Origin: Bradyrhizobium guangdongense
Lineage (GTDB): Bacteria > Pseudomonadota > Alphaproteobacteria > Rhizobiales > Xanthobacteraceae
Direction: 5' to 3'
Length of the DNA: 64,000 bases
Assembly (NCBI RefSeq): GCF_004114975.1
Contig: NZ_CP030051.1
Coordinates: forward strand, 2,542,001 to 2,606,000
Positions 53,890-61,952 of the stretch are shown here, piece after piece. The translations under genes and the position numbers were made by a program. The notes beneath the pieces are model-generated. The model was not told where the DNA came from. It worked only from the letters and a program-made list of their open reading frames with translations, and searched no databases. Each line of letters begins with the position of its first letter. Position 1 is the stretch's first letter.

Positions 53890-54489
53890 GATCGCGAGAA
53901 TACGAGCGAGAGATGAGAAATTGTTGAAACGTGTCGCGGAAAGTCTCGCTCGAATTCTCGCACGCATCTAAGAAAGCGTTAATCACAAGGCTCCGCCGTC
54001 TATCAGGCGAGAATTGTCTAGGGCGCGCCGAACCCGCGGAAAGCGCGACGGGCAGCGGCTCATTGCGTCGCCGACATTGAAGCGCGCTGATGGCAAAAGG
54101 CCCGCAGGTCATACTGACGGCCTAAATCTCCCGGCGCTCTAAATCCGCAATTGGATTGGCAACCGGAGCATGGGACTGGAACACCAGCGGTCCCATGTTC
54201 GGTCTTAGGATGCAATCGTTCGAATGACGCCAATTTCGGAACGGTGTGTTAAGCTGAGAGAAAGCCCAGGCGACGCCGCAAGCGTGCTGGGTCTGGCAGC
54301 CGGCCGGTTAGGAAACGCAAAGGCCGCAGCAGTGAACTGCCGCGGCCCGCGCCTTGTCAAAAATTCCGGGTGAAAAACGATCTGAGTGAAATATGCAGCC
54401 AGCCCCGGTAAGCAGCAGCCTACAGCAGCTCTGCCGCGGTGCAATGTGATCCATTTCACAATTGGTAGCGCATTTAGCGCGGTGCCAGC
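53890..54489. other. Stretch without a recognised gene
   Basis: About 600 bases. Short frames have no ribosome site or family likeness. The region holds a few short GC-rich inverted repeats (for example near 54320-54350) and little else that I can support. Confidence 0.45.
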
Positions 54490-54705
54490 GTGGACCGCGC
54501 CATCCTTCGAGAGCACCTAGACCAATCGCGACATCGTGCTGCGATGGGTGAACATCACTTTGCCCCGCAGGAGCGGCTAATTGCGGAATTGGACCGGGAT
54601 GGTCACGACACCACGGGCGCCGTGAGCGTACTTGCCAGCTTGACGCGCACGCAAGAACTGCATGAGCTGGATATTGAGCGCCTGCTACGTGACCTCGCAG
54701 AGTAA
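54490..54705 (+). CDS. Small conserved hypothetical protein
   Basis: A 71-residue, highly charged helical protein starting with GTG: MDRAILREHLDQSRHRAAMG, then APQERLIAELDRDGHDTTGA. I recognise the pattern (a leading MDRAIL..HL, a middle IAELxRDGHDT and a LHxxDxERL end) from short bradyrhizobial proteins of no known role. It stands alone, with gene-free sequence on both sides. Confidence 0.6.
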   Translation: MDRAILREHLDQSRHRAAMGEHHFAPQERLIAELDRDGHDTTGAVSVLASLTRTQELHELDIERLLRDLAE

Positions 54706-54850
54706 GGCCGGCCGCCTCAGTTGGCGCGAGGCATCCCGTAGTTCTCGGGGAGAGACGGTTAAAACCGTATTTGCTTCTCAGTCCGTGTATTTATAAGCGG
54801 AACACGTATTCGTAAGGGACTAAGCTGAACAGGCGCGGAGCGATTGCGAT

Positions 54851-54876
54851 GGAGAGACGGCCCCGGTTCGCAGGGG
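54851..54876. repeat. GGAGAGACGGCCCCGG repeat, copy A
   Basis: 26 bases that match copy B at 58948 in 25 positions (GGAGAGACGGCCCCGGTTCG, then CAGGGG). Only the left arm is present; the GCCGGGGCC partner that makes a hairpin in copies B and C is absent. Confidence 0.6.
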
Positions 54877-54999
54877 TCTAACGCCTGAACTCGATCGGAT
54901 GCCGGTCGCTCAGGGGGACGTTGGGCGTGCCATCGTGCGTTAATGGCCCTTTAGTGAGATGCGAGCTAGCGTAATCGATAGCATTCAGGTCCATCGCCC

Positions 55000-55602
55000 A
55001 TGGATTTCCAGAGCCAAACACCAGCCGTCGTTACCGCGATCCGCCAGCGCGATCTTCTAATTACATGGTGTCGGCTCTACGCGCGGACGAAAAGGCTGCC
55101 AAATCTTTCCGAATATGAGCCGGGCCGTCTAAAAGAGGAGGCCGAGGATCTGGTTTATTACTCCGTCGATGCGACGGCTTGGCCTCCCGTTCTTACGATC
55201 GAAAGCGAAGGCACGCGAATGGCTACCGCTTATGGCCAAACCGGAAAAGGGCGCCGGCTAGACGAATATGTCGGACCCCGGCTGGCAGCCTCGGTCATGC
55301 CGGTTTATCATTTATGCGTTGCACGGCGATGCCCGGTGTACACCGTTTCTCATTTAGAAGACGCTGACGGCCGCAAGGTAGCGTATGAGCGACTGCTCCT
55401 GCCTTTTGGAGCTGACGATGAGATTACTGAGCTGGTCGCCTCTCTTAAGACCATCAGTCCTGATGGCCGATTTGATCTTCGAAACCTGATGACACGCACT
55501 GACTTGGTAGCGGCACCGGCTGTGCGCGCCGTTATCGACCGGGGGCTCGTCGGCGGACCCGTGCTGTCAGCAGGTTGGGCTGACGATCTTGAATTTGGGT
55601 GA
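55000..55602 (+). CDS. PAS_5-like sensor/regulatory protein
   Basis: A 200-residue protein of the PAS_5-like (PF07310) type found mainly in alphaproteobacteria. Features: an N-terminal helix, LITWCRLYARTKRLPNLSEY, then a PAS-type beta core (PPVLTIESEGTRMATAYGQT, GRRLDEYVG, PVYTVSHLEDADGRKVAYER LLLPFG). There is no output domain, as usual for this family. The ligand is unknown. The gene stands alone. Confidence 0.75.
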   Translation: MDFQSQTPAVVTAIRQRDLLITWCRLYARTKRLPNLSEYEPGRLKEEAEDLVYYSVDATAWPPVLTIESEGTRMATAYGQTGKGRRLDEYVGPRLAASVMPVYHLCVARRCPVYTVSHLEDADGRKVAYERLLLPFGADDEITELVASLKTISPDGRFDLRNLMTRTDLVAAPAVRAVIDRGLVGGPVLSAGWADDLEFG

Positions 55603-55827
55603 ACCCCAAGCTCACCGTCGATCGGACGATGGGGCGACAATGTTAGTTCCGCCAGCAGGCTGCTCCTAAACTCCTCTAGCAGGTGTCGCTTGATCCGGAC
55701 GAAATCGCCCGGCCGAACCCCATTCCACCTTCCGCCAAGGTTGAGCCAATTCGCGTGCAGTACGATTAAGAGCTTGACTCGCTCGTGGGCCTCCGCAGAA
55801 ATGCCACGTCGACTGGAAGGAAATCAG

Positions 55828-55953
55828 ATGAGCACCGAAATCGTCACCACCTGCATCAACTGCGTCCCACCCGGAAGCCTTTGGGCAACGCTCTTTGTGG
55901 TGGCGATCGGAGCACTGGCGGCGATACAGTACGAGCGCCAGCAGGCTCGCTAA
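55828..55953 (+). CDS. 41-residue membrane protein
   Basis: MSTEIVTTCINCVPPGSLWA then TLFVVAIGALAAIQYERQQA. The N-terminal CINC pair and one membrane helix (residues 19-33) are seen. GGAAGGAA lies six bases before the ATG. The stop overlaps the convergent small gene at 55950 by 4 bases. Function unknown. Confidence 0.6.
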   Translation: MSTEIVTTCINCVPPGSLWATLFVVAIGALAAIQYERQQAR

Positions 55954-56084
55954 TAGCGGAGCAGCGCCAGCATAACCCAGCTGAGCACGAAGATTGCGCC
56001 CAGCCCAAGCGCGCCAAAGCCGGTGATCAAGACGATCCAGGGCCAGAGCGGGTGTCGTTCGGGCCCTGATGTCGTGAGGCTCAT
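55950..56084 (-). CDS. 44-residue membrane protein with HPLWPWI motif (paralogue 2)
   Basis: MSLTTSGPERHPLWPWIVLI then TGFGALGLGAIFVLSWVMLA. Shares HPLWPWI and the GLGxxFVLSWVxL helix with the protein at 52967. The start at 56084 is favoured because it puts the protein at paralogue length; a longer frame to 56186 adds an unlike sequence. Function unknown. Confidence 0.62.
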   Translation of the reverse strand: MSLTTSGPERHPLWPWIVLITGFGALGLGAIFVLSWVMLALLRY

Positions 56085-56434
56085 CGGTCTTGATCCATAA
56101 TCCAAGGCCCTTTCCGATGCGCCAGAGTACGGCAGTACAGGTGCACGAATAAAGCTAAGCCAGCGAAAACGAGAGGCACGAACCAAAGCATCTGAGCACT
56201 TACGTCAGGACAAAGCCGCCGCGCCGAATATGCTGGCGACGGCTTTGCTACGGTTGGGCCGGTCTTAGGGAAATCGCCGGCGCGTTCACCCTAGCTCTCG
56301 GCGCGCATGTCGCAACTGAAGTCGCGTGTTAAGCTTGATGCCTAGGAGGTCCGGACAACAATCTGAGCAAGGATGGTTAGAAGTTTAGGTGTTCCGAGCA
56401 CAGATCCTTCATTTTGACCGTGCAGCTTTCCCTT
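56085..56434. other. Stretch without a recognised gene
   Basis: About 350 bases with only short frames. A TTAAGCTTGATGCC hit at 56329 links it to the repeat units at 53424 and 57243. The sequence 56217-56345 resembles 57120-57255 in outline (GCGCCGAxTATGxTGGCG, then TTAAGxTTGATGCC), as if both are copies of one upstream region. Confidence 0.4.
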
Positions 56435-56710
56435 ATGCGAGAGCGGGCGGCCATACGGGAGCGAGTGCTAAAGCCAGGCACTATTGAGTTTGGCGTGAAT
56501 GCGGTGGCGTGCATGGTCCGTAATTTTTCCGAGCAGGGTGCCGCGCTCGACGTAAGTAGCTCGTTCGGCTTGCCTGATTACTTCACTCTCGTTCTGACCC
56601 TGGAAGGCCGCCGATTTTCAGCCCGCGTCATCTGGCGGCAAGATATGCGTATCGGCGTGGCGCTGGAATCCAGCAGTTACGAAGCTACAAGGGCGAAAAG
56701 GTCCTGTTAG
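56435..56710 (+). CDS. PilZ-like domain protein
   Basis: A 91-residue protein: an N-terminal RERAAIRERVLKPG, then MVRNFSEQGAALDVSSSFGL in place of DxSxxG, and FSARVIWRQDMRIGVAL at the C-terminal side. The fold matches the PilZ protein at 53632, but the RxxxR and N-F-S motifs are less exact, so cyclic di-GMP binding is less sure. TTG at 56414 is an alternative start. The stop overlaps the next convergent gene by 4 bases. Confidence 0.65.
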   Translation: MRERAAIRERVLKPGTIEFGVNAVACMVRNFSEQGAALDVSSSFGLPDYFTLVLTLEGRRFSARVIWRQDMRIGVALESSSYEATRAKRSC

Positions 56711-56937
56711 AATTCATTCTCCGGCAGCGTCCCGGCTGGTGGTTTCAACTCCTCGATACCGGCTTCGATGATGGCGAGATCATCTTGGACAGCTTGAACG
56801 GAGCTGGCCGGGTCGATGCCAGAGACCGCCTCCAGTCGCGAAAGTAACTTCCGACGGTGCGCGAGTAGTTCGGCGAGGGCGCGCCGGTCTTTTGTCTTTA
56901 CGTACCCCGCGACAATCTGCTCCATCACGTTTGACAT
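56707..56937 (-). CDS. Small helical hypothetical protein
   Basis: A 76-residue charged protein, MSNVMEQIVAGYVKTKDRRA then LAELLAHRRKLLSRLEAV. It appears all-helical (heptad-like Leu/Arg pattern at 20-37). GAGGAAAT stands directly before the ATG. It is 15 bp from the next small minus-strand gene, so both may share a transcript. No family is recognised. Confidence 0.6.
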   Translation of the reverse strand: MSNVMEQIVAGYVKTKDRRALAELLAHRRKLLSRLEAVSGIDPASSVQAVQDDLAIIEAGIEELKPPAGTLPENEF

Positions 56938-56952
56938 TTCCTCATCCCCCGA

Positions 56953-57102
56953 TCAACGCCTGGTCTTCGAAGGGTGGGAGGCCACGGCCTCGCTGCGACG
57001 CTCTTTCGCTTCGGTGCTTAGGCGGGCAACCGTGGTGATTATCGCCGCAATTAGTACAATCCAAAAGCACACACCGAAGATAAATAAAAGAAGCTTTCGC
57101 AT
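56953..57102 (-). CDS. 49-residue membrane protein
   Basis: MRKLLLFIFGVCFWIVLIAA then IITTVARLSTEAKERRSEAV. A long hydrophobic helix at residues 4-27 is followed by a charged tail. The start at 57102 is chosen because the longer frame to 57228 adds a basic, low-sense N-terminus. Function unknown. Confidence 0.55.
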   Translation of the reverse strand: MRKLLLFIFGVCFWIVLIAAIITTVARLSTEAKERRSEAVASHPSKTRR

Positions 57103-57242
57103 ATGCTCGCACCGGTGACGAACGAAGCCGACGCGCCGAGTATGTTGGCGCGCCTGCTTCGCCACGGGGATTCCGGACGGGGCAATTGTCCGGTGTAAGC
57201 AGCGTAGCGTTCTTGGCAGCGTCGGCAATCTCAGTCACGAAT

Positions 57243-57318
57243 TAAGATTGATGCCCGCGCTGCGGGTTAATTCTGGAACCCGCTAACTAAAAGACCGCCC
57301 GAAGGCGGTCTCTCTAAG
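57243..57318. repeat. Intergenic repeat unit, copy 2
   Basis: Partner of 53424-53500: TTGATGCCCG, GGGTTAATTCTGGAAC, CGCTAAC, AAAGACCGCC, GAAGGCG in the same order. Each copy lies just after a PEP-CTERM-like tail on the minus strand, so it looks like a duplicated 3' region. Confidence 0.65.
57287..57312 (-). terminator. Intrinsic terminator (minus strand) after the PEP-CTERM locus
   Basis: A perfect 8-base stem AGACCGCC/GGCGGTCT (57293-57312) with a 4-base loop. On the minus strand it is followed by TTTTAGTTAG. It matches the hairpin at 53466 in sequence. Confidence 0.75.
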
Positions 57319-57337
57319 CGCAGACAAGGCTGAAGAT

Positions 57338-57745
57338 CAGGCGATACTCATGGCGAGGTTCTTCCGCCGATACGCCATAAAGCCGAGGCCGCAGAAGCCT
57401 AGGATCATCATCGCCCATTTAGCGAGCTCGGGCACGGCTGAGTTTTTTAAAAACGCGAAATTGTCCATTCCATAGGGGTGAAAGCCACTTGCGCTCGCTG
57501 TCCACGTGAGCTTGTGATCACAGGAGCACTAAGAGCGAACGTTGTCCAAGCATTGATGTTGCCGAGAACGGCGGACGTAGTCCCGACTACAACGTTAACG
57601 TCGTAGGCCGTCGACGTAATACTCTCACCCTCGGACGATCCGTTTGAGCGAGAGAAGTCCAAGCTTACAAGTGTCTCGGACGAGGTGAATGTGGCTGTAT
57701 CAGCGTAGGTGCCGGCGCTGCCATTGTGCCCCACAAAGTGCGCCC
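57338..57745 (-). pseudogene. PEP-CTERM sorting-domain protein gene, broken
   Basis: The C-terminal frame reads [20 protein letters not shown], then [20 protein letters not shown] and RKNLAMSIA before a stop at 57338. This is a PEP-CTERM tail: V-P-E-L, a hydrophobic helix and a basic end. The body lies in a neighbouring frame: GTYADTATFTSSETLVSLDF, then SRSNGSSEGESITSTAYDVN and VVVGTTSAVLGNINAWTTFA. The frames meet at about 57519-57525 (SAPVI in one, [15 protein letters not shown] in the other), so one base is lost or gained. The N-terminus is missing because the locus runs into a DNA ligase remnant. Confidence 0.65.
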
Positions 57746-58035
57746 CGTTCGTGTCCGTCGACGCCGAGCACGACGGCCTCACCGTCGATGTTGAACTGCT
57801 GCTCGCGATTGCGCAGCGCGGACTGGGCAATCTACGGAAAGCGGTCGGTGCAGTTATGGCCATTCCTGGTTATGAGCCGCACGGAGCGGCCGTTGCGCTC
57901 GACGCGCAGGCGATAACCATCGTACTTGATCTCGTGGAACCAGTCGGGGCCGTCAGGCACGGCCTCGGCAGCGGTTGGCAGGCAGAACTCGAAGACGCGG
58001 GACGCGAGAACGCGATAGTCACGGGGCCGCGAATA
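57746..58035 (-). pseudogene. ATP-dependent DNA ligase N-terminal remnant
   Basis: The minus strand reads RDYRVLASRVFEFCLPTAAE, then GPDWFHEIKYDGYRLRVERN and GRSVRLITRNGHNCTDRFP, a stop (TAG where Trp is expected), then NREQQFNIDGEAVVLGVDG. KYDGYR holds the lysine that is adenylated in ATP-dependent ligases, and DGEAVVL is the metal-site motif. The remnant ends at the junction with the PEP-CTERM body. The open plus-strand frame 57709-58059 is a shadow of it. Confidence 0.7.
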
Positions 58036-58085
58036 TGCGAATCTCGGGCGGTGTTTTGACGTCGGAATTCTTCAGTGAGGTACCG

Positions 58086-58163
58086 ATGACAATTGCATTG
58101 CCATACCTTGGAATTGCGGTCTGCTTCTCACTTGCGGTCTGGTTGGTGAGCTTGGTGCTATAA
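58086..58163 (+). CDS. Possible 25-residue membrane peptide
   Basis: MTIALPYLGIAVCFSLAVWL then VSLVL and stop. GTGAGG lies five bases before the ATG. Size and single helix fit the other tiny membrane proteins of this region, but length alone gives little support. Confidence 0.35.
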   Translation: MTIALPYLGIAVCFSLAVWLVSLVL

Positions 58164-58179
58164 GGCTTGCTTCGACCCT

Positions 58180-58410
58180 GATGCGCGAGGTCCGATATTT
58201 CTTCGCAAACCCGGAATCGGGGTGGTGCGTGATGGCTGCTATCGCGAGCCATTGGGCTGCGTCAGCGAAGGTCGGCACCCGCGTCTCAGCAACGAACCCA
58301 TTCAGGTCGTGTCCCAATAGCACCCTGAAGCCGGCATACCAGAAGGTAGCGATCGTGTAATTGATCTCGCTGTTGTAGAGATCTTGGAGAAGGCGAACAG
58401 TGGGATCCTG
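58180..58410 (-). pseudogene. Fragment of a small hypothetical protein gene
   Basis: The minus strand reads DPTVRLLQDLYNSEINYTIA, then TFWYAGFRVLLGHDLNGFVA and ETRVPTFADAAQWLAIAAIT, then HHPDSGFAKKYRT. The composition is that of a real protein of about 75 residues. No ATG or GTG lies at the expected N-terminus and the C-terminal extension looks random, so it is probably a fragment. I recall similar short bradyrhizobial proteins but no function. Confidence 0.45.
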
Positions 58411-58561
58411 TGGCGCTCTGCAAACTCTGCCGGCACCGGTTTTTAGTGCTGCGTCGGCTCTTCCTCGACGTCCTGCCCGTGCAGGTGATCAATAACCTGG
58501 CCTAGATCGCACATCGATCAGCTCGCCGCATGTCGGACATTCGGTTTTCCCTCGCCAGCCA

Positions 58562-58924
58562 TCAAGCCACGCCGCGCAGGGGAAGCGCGAGCTGCACGTC
58601 AAAGCTCCGTGTGGCGTTGGTGTTGATGAAGTCCTGCAGCGCCGGCGGGATCTCCGCACCAGTGTGCGCGGCGCGTTCCGCCAGGGCGTCGGCAATGTCG
58701 CTGGTTGCGTCGCGCGACCAGCCTTCGACCGGATTGAAGCATACGATCCGCAAGGGGTAAGCGTATTGGCCGGAGATGATATGCCGCAGGATGGTCTCTC
58801 GATCAGTGTCGGCTTCGTCGGTCTCGCGCCAGGCGCAGCCGGCACGCGCGCCGAAATCCTCAAGCACCAGATAGATGTCACGGTCGAGGCGATCGGCCGG
58901 CACGATCGAGGGCGAGGAACGCAT
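58562..58924 (-). CDS. Conserved hypothetical protein
   Basis: A 120-residue protein: MRSSPSIVPADRLDRDIYLV, then DFGARAGCAWRETDEADTDR and PLRIVCFNPVEGWSRDATSD. The pattern IYLVLxDFGxRxGxAWRETD plus GWSRDxxxDIA recurs in bradyrhizobial genomes to my knowledge, with no known role. A GTG at 58930 is an alternative start. A hairpin repeat stands just upstream. Confidence 0.6.
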   Translation of the reverse strand: MRSSPSIVPADRLDRDIYLVLEDFGARAGCAWRETDEADTDRETILRHIISGQYAYPLRIVCFNPVEGWSRDATSDIADALAERAAHTGAEIPPALQDFINTNATRSFDVQLALPLRGVA

Positions 58925-58945
58925 ACGCACACTCCGGTACTGTCT

Positions 58946-59005
58946 GCGGAGAGACGGCCCCGGCTCGCAGGGGGCTTGGGGGGGTATGGGCCGGGGCCGC
59001 TCCGC
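58946..59005. repeat. GGAGAGACGGCCCCGG hairpin repeat, copy B
   Basis: Left arm GCGGAGAGACGGCCCCGGC, right arm GGCCGGGGCCGCTCCGC (58989-59005), with a G-rich loop. The arms pair as GGCCCCGGC with GCCGGGGCC and as GCGGA with TCCGC. Same family as 54851 and 59429. Confidence 0.65.
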
Positions 59006-59224
59006 CAGCTCGGCGGCGAGCCAGCGAGACTCAGAAGCCGATATGGGGCCCTTTGTTCCCTCGATGCCCTAACATCAGTTTCAGGGTTGAGAATTGAGGC
59101 CTAATCGTCCTGTGTGACACTCATCACGGCGGCGAAAGTCGGCCCGTCGTACTCCTGAGATCAACAGAGAGATCGTTCTCTCAGCCGCGGAATAGTCCGC
59201 CGATCTAATTAACAGGAGCAAACC

Positions 59225-59413
59225 ATGCTGAATAGGCACGCCAAGAACTCGGAAAACCGTATGTTGACCGACAGTGAGCTCGACAGTGTCGCTGGCGGCG
59301 ACATGGCGCTCAATCTGGCGGTGAAAGCATACGAGGCCCTAGGTCAGCGCCTGATGGACGCGATTCATCAGCCGGTAATGTCGCAGTGGACAATCAGTCT
59401 TCACATGCGATGA
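59225..59413 (+). CDS. Small peptide with double-glycine-type leader
   Basis: A 62-residue peptide. Residues 1-25 read NRMLTDSELDSVAGGD near the end, which is the double-glycine leader pattern (L-x3-E-L-x2-V-A-G-G) of peptides cut and exported by C39-peptidase ABC transporters. The presumed cargo is about 37 residues (MALNLAVKAYEALGQRLMDA, then IHQPVMSQWTISLHMR), with no cysteine. ACAGGAG lies just before the ATG, a very good ribosome site. No exporter or modifying enzyme is nearby. The IS21 element starts 86 bp downstream. Confidence 0.65.
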   Translation: MLNRHAKNSENRMLTDSELDSVAGGDMALNLAVKAYEALGQRLMDAIHQPVMSQWTISLHMR

Positions 59414-59428
59414 TTTGAGCCGAATCTG

Positions 59429-59475
59429 GAGAGACGGCCCCGGCTCCCAAGGTGGTAAGGCCGGGGCCGCTCCGC
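59429..59475. repeat. GGAGAGACGGCCCCGG hairpin repeat, copy C
   Basis: Left arm GGAGAGACGGCCCCGGCTCC, right arm GCCGGGGCCGCTCCGC. It lies 16 bp after the peptide gene stop, so in this copy it may act as the gene's terminator, though no T-run follows. Confidence 0.6.
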
Positions 59476-59494
59476 AGCCCAGCGGTGTCGTTCG

Positions 59495-59498
59495 GCCT
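59495..59498. repeat. Possible 4-base target-site duplication, left copy
   Basis: GGCC directly before the IS21 left end, repeated directly after the right end at 61953-61956. Because GGCC is its own complement, it might be part of longer inverted ends instead. Confidence 0.45.
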
Positions 59499-61952
59499 GC
59501 AATATTGACCCCCTAAGCCGGGGGATCGGCGTCCAAAATTGACCCCCTACAGATTGGTCTGTTGCGTTGCCTGCTTTGGAACGAAGCAGGTGGTGGGGGA
59601 TGCTGATCGTGGAGACGATTGCCCGGATCCGGCGCGAGCACTTCATCAAGGGCAAGACGATCAAGGAGATCGCCCGTGACCTGAAGGTATCGCGGAACAC
59701 GGTTCGGAAGGTGCTGAGGTCGGGAGAGACCTCCTTCGAGTACGAGCGGCAGGTGCAGCCGCGGCCAAAGCTGGGACGATGGGCAGCAGAGCTTGATGGA
59801 TTGCTGGCGGCGAACGCGGCTAAATCGGCTCGCGAACAGCTGACGTTGATCCGGATCTTCGAAGAGCTGCGCGGCCGCGGCTATGACGGCGGTTACGATG
59901 CGGTGCGGCGTTACGCCAGGCGGTGGAGCAAAGAACGCGGGCAATCGACCGCGGCCGCTTATGTCCCGCTGAGCTTTGCCCCAGGCGAAGCCTACCAGTT
60001 CGACTGGAGCCACGAGGTGGTCTTGCTGAGCGGCACCACGGTGATGGTGAAGGCCGCCCATGTCCGGCTCTGTCACAGCCGCATGCTGTTCGTGCGGGCC
60101 TATCCGCGGGAGACGCAGGAGATGGTGTTCGACGCCCACGACCGGGCGTTCGCCCTGTTCAAAGGCACCTGCACCCGCGGCATCTATGACAACATGAAGA
60201 CCGCCGTGGAGACGATCTTCGTCGGTAAAGGGCGTCTCTACAATCGCCGCTTCCTGCAGATGTGCAGTCACTATCTGGTCGATCCGGTCGCCTGCACGCC
60301 AGCGTCGGGCTGGGAGAAGGGGCAGGTCGAGAACCAGGTCGGGCTGGTGCGAGAACGCTTCTTCACGCCGCGGCTGCGGTTCAAAAACCTCGACGAGTTA
60401 AACGCCTGGCTGCTCGACAAATGCATCGCCTACGCCAAGGCTCATCGCCATCCGGAGCTGGTCGATCAGACGATCTGGGACGTGTTCGAAGCCGAACGCC
60501 CCAATCTCGTTCCCTATGCCGGCCGCTTCGACGGCTTCCATGCGGTGACGGCATCGGTCTCGAAGACCTGCCTGGTGCGCTTCGACAACAACAAGTACTC
60601 GGTCGCAGCCAGCGCAGTCGGACGCCCCGTCGAGGTTCAAGCCTATGCCGATCGCATCGTGATCCGTCAGGATGGACGCATCGTTGCCGAGCACCCGCGA
60701 TCCTTTGGCCGCGGCGATACCGTCTACGACCCCTGGCATTATGTGCCGGTGCTCGCCCGCAAACCCGGCGCCTTGCGTAATGGTGCTCCCTTCAAAGACT
60801 GGGTGCTGCCGGCCGCGATCGAGCGGATCCGGCGCAAGCTTGCCAGCACCGACGATGGCAATCGGCAGATGGTCGACATCCTCAACGCGGTGCTGACTGA
60901 CGGTCTGCCCGCGGTGGAAGCGGCCTGTGCCGAAGCGCTCAGTCACAGCGTCCATTCCGCCGATGTCGTGCTCAATATCCTGGCCCGTCAACGCGAACCC
61001 GCCCCACCGGCCAACATCATGACGCCGGCCGCACTGACGCTCCGTCATGCACCGATCGCCGATTGTGCTCGCTACGACAACCTCCGGAGGACCATCTGAT
61101 GGAACGAACCCAAATCTTCGACCTCATGGGCGAACTCAAGCTCTACGGCATGAAGGCTGCCTTCGACGAGATCATGGCGACTGCCGTCAAGCGCCAGCAC
61201 GAACCTCAGCGCATTGTCGGCGACCTGCTCAACGCCGAGATCAACGAGAAGCAAGCCAGGTCGATCAAATACCAGCTCACCATTGCCAAGCTGCCGCTCG
61301 CCAAGGACATCGCCGACTTCCAGTTCGACGGCACGCCGATCAATCAGACTCTCGTCAATGATGTCGCTGGCGGCGGCTTCATCGCCCAACAACGCAACGT
61401 CGTGCTGGTTGGCGGCACTGGCACAGGCAAAACCCACCTGGCCATCGCCATCGCCAGAAGCTGCATCCGATCCGGTGCCCGCGGCCGCTTCTTCAACGTA
61501 GTCGACCTCGTCAATCGCCTCGAGACCGAGACCCGCAACGGACGGCAAGGACGGCTCGCCGAGCATCTGACCCGGATGGACTTCATCGTGCTGGATGAAC
61601 TCGGCTATTTGCCCTTCGCGCAGTCCGGTGGCCAGCTTCTCTTCCACCTCGTCAGCCGGCTCTATGAGCGCGCCTCCGTCATCGTGACCACCAATCTCGC
61701 CTTCGGCGAATGGCCGAGCGTGTTCGGCGACGCCAAAATGACCACCGCGCTGCTCGACCGATTGACCCATCACTGCGACATCGTCGAGACCGGCAACGAT
61801 AGCTGGCGGTTCAAGAGTCGAGACGACGATCACGCCACCCGCGCTCGTCTCGCCTCCGCTATCCCGGCCAGCTCCGACGAGACGAGCGCTACCAGCAAAA
61901 CCCGCCGCACGAAGGGGTCAAAATTGGACGCCGATGAGGGGTCAAATTTGCA
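59499..61952 (+). mobile_element. IS21-family insertion sequence
   Basis: A complete element of about 2454 bp with istA and istB. The ends are inverted repeats: TGCAATATTGACCCC at 59499 and, read inward on the minus strand from 61952, TGCAAATTTGACCCC. Each end has a second internal copy (GTCCAAAATTGACCCC at 59531 and its partner near 61918). The ends begin TG and finish CA, as in IS21. GGCC flanks both sides (59495-59498 and 61953-61956) and could be a 4-base target duplication. The inserted site is gene-free. Confidence 0.9.
59600..61099 (+). CDS. istA: IS21 family transposase IstA
   Basis: A 499-residue DDE transposase. The N-terminal helix-turn-helix is [20 protein letters not shown]; the retroviral-type catalytic core has [10 protein letters not shown] (first Asp), IYDNMKTAV (second Asp) and [16 protein letters not shown] (Glu). 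The C-terminal beta part includes [20 protein letters not shown]. The ATG at 59600 is close to GGGGG; TTG at 59567 is an alternative. The stop overlaps the IstB start by one base. Confidence 0.93.
   Translation: MLIVETIARIRREHFIKGKTIKEIARDLKVSRNTVRKVLRSGETSFEYERQVQPRPKLGRWAAELDGLLAANAAKSAREQLTLIRIFEELRGRGYDGGYDAVRRYARRWSKERGQSTAAAYVPLSFAPGEAYQFDWSHEVVLLSGTTVMVKAAHVRLCHSRMLFVRAYPRETQEMVFDAHDRAFALFKGTCTRGIYDNMKTAVETIFVGKGRLYNRRFLQMCSHYLVDPVACTPASGWEKGQVENQVGLVRERFFTPRLRFKNLDELNAWLLDKCIAYAKAHRHPELVDQTIWDVFEAERPNLVPYAGRFDGFHAVTASVSKTCLVRFDNNKYSVAASAVGRPVEVQAYADRIVIRQDGRIVAEHPRSFGRGDTVYDPWHYVPVLARKPGALRNGAPFKDWVLPAAIERIRRKLASTDDGNRQMVDILNAVLTDGLPAVEAACAEALSHSVHSADVVLNILARQREPAPPANIMTPAALTLRHAPIADCARYDNLRRTI

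Noticed and set aside
57709..58059. Plus-strand open frame of 116 codons
   Set aside because: The minus strand carries a clear DNA ligase remnant over the same bases, including KYDGYR; the plus-strand frame is its shadow.
59167..59182. GAGAGA/TCTCTC inverted repeat upstream of the leader peptide gene
   Set aside because: Only six pairs in a short span; too weak to call an operator or terminator.
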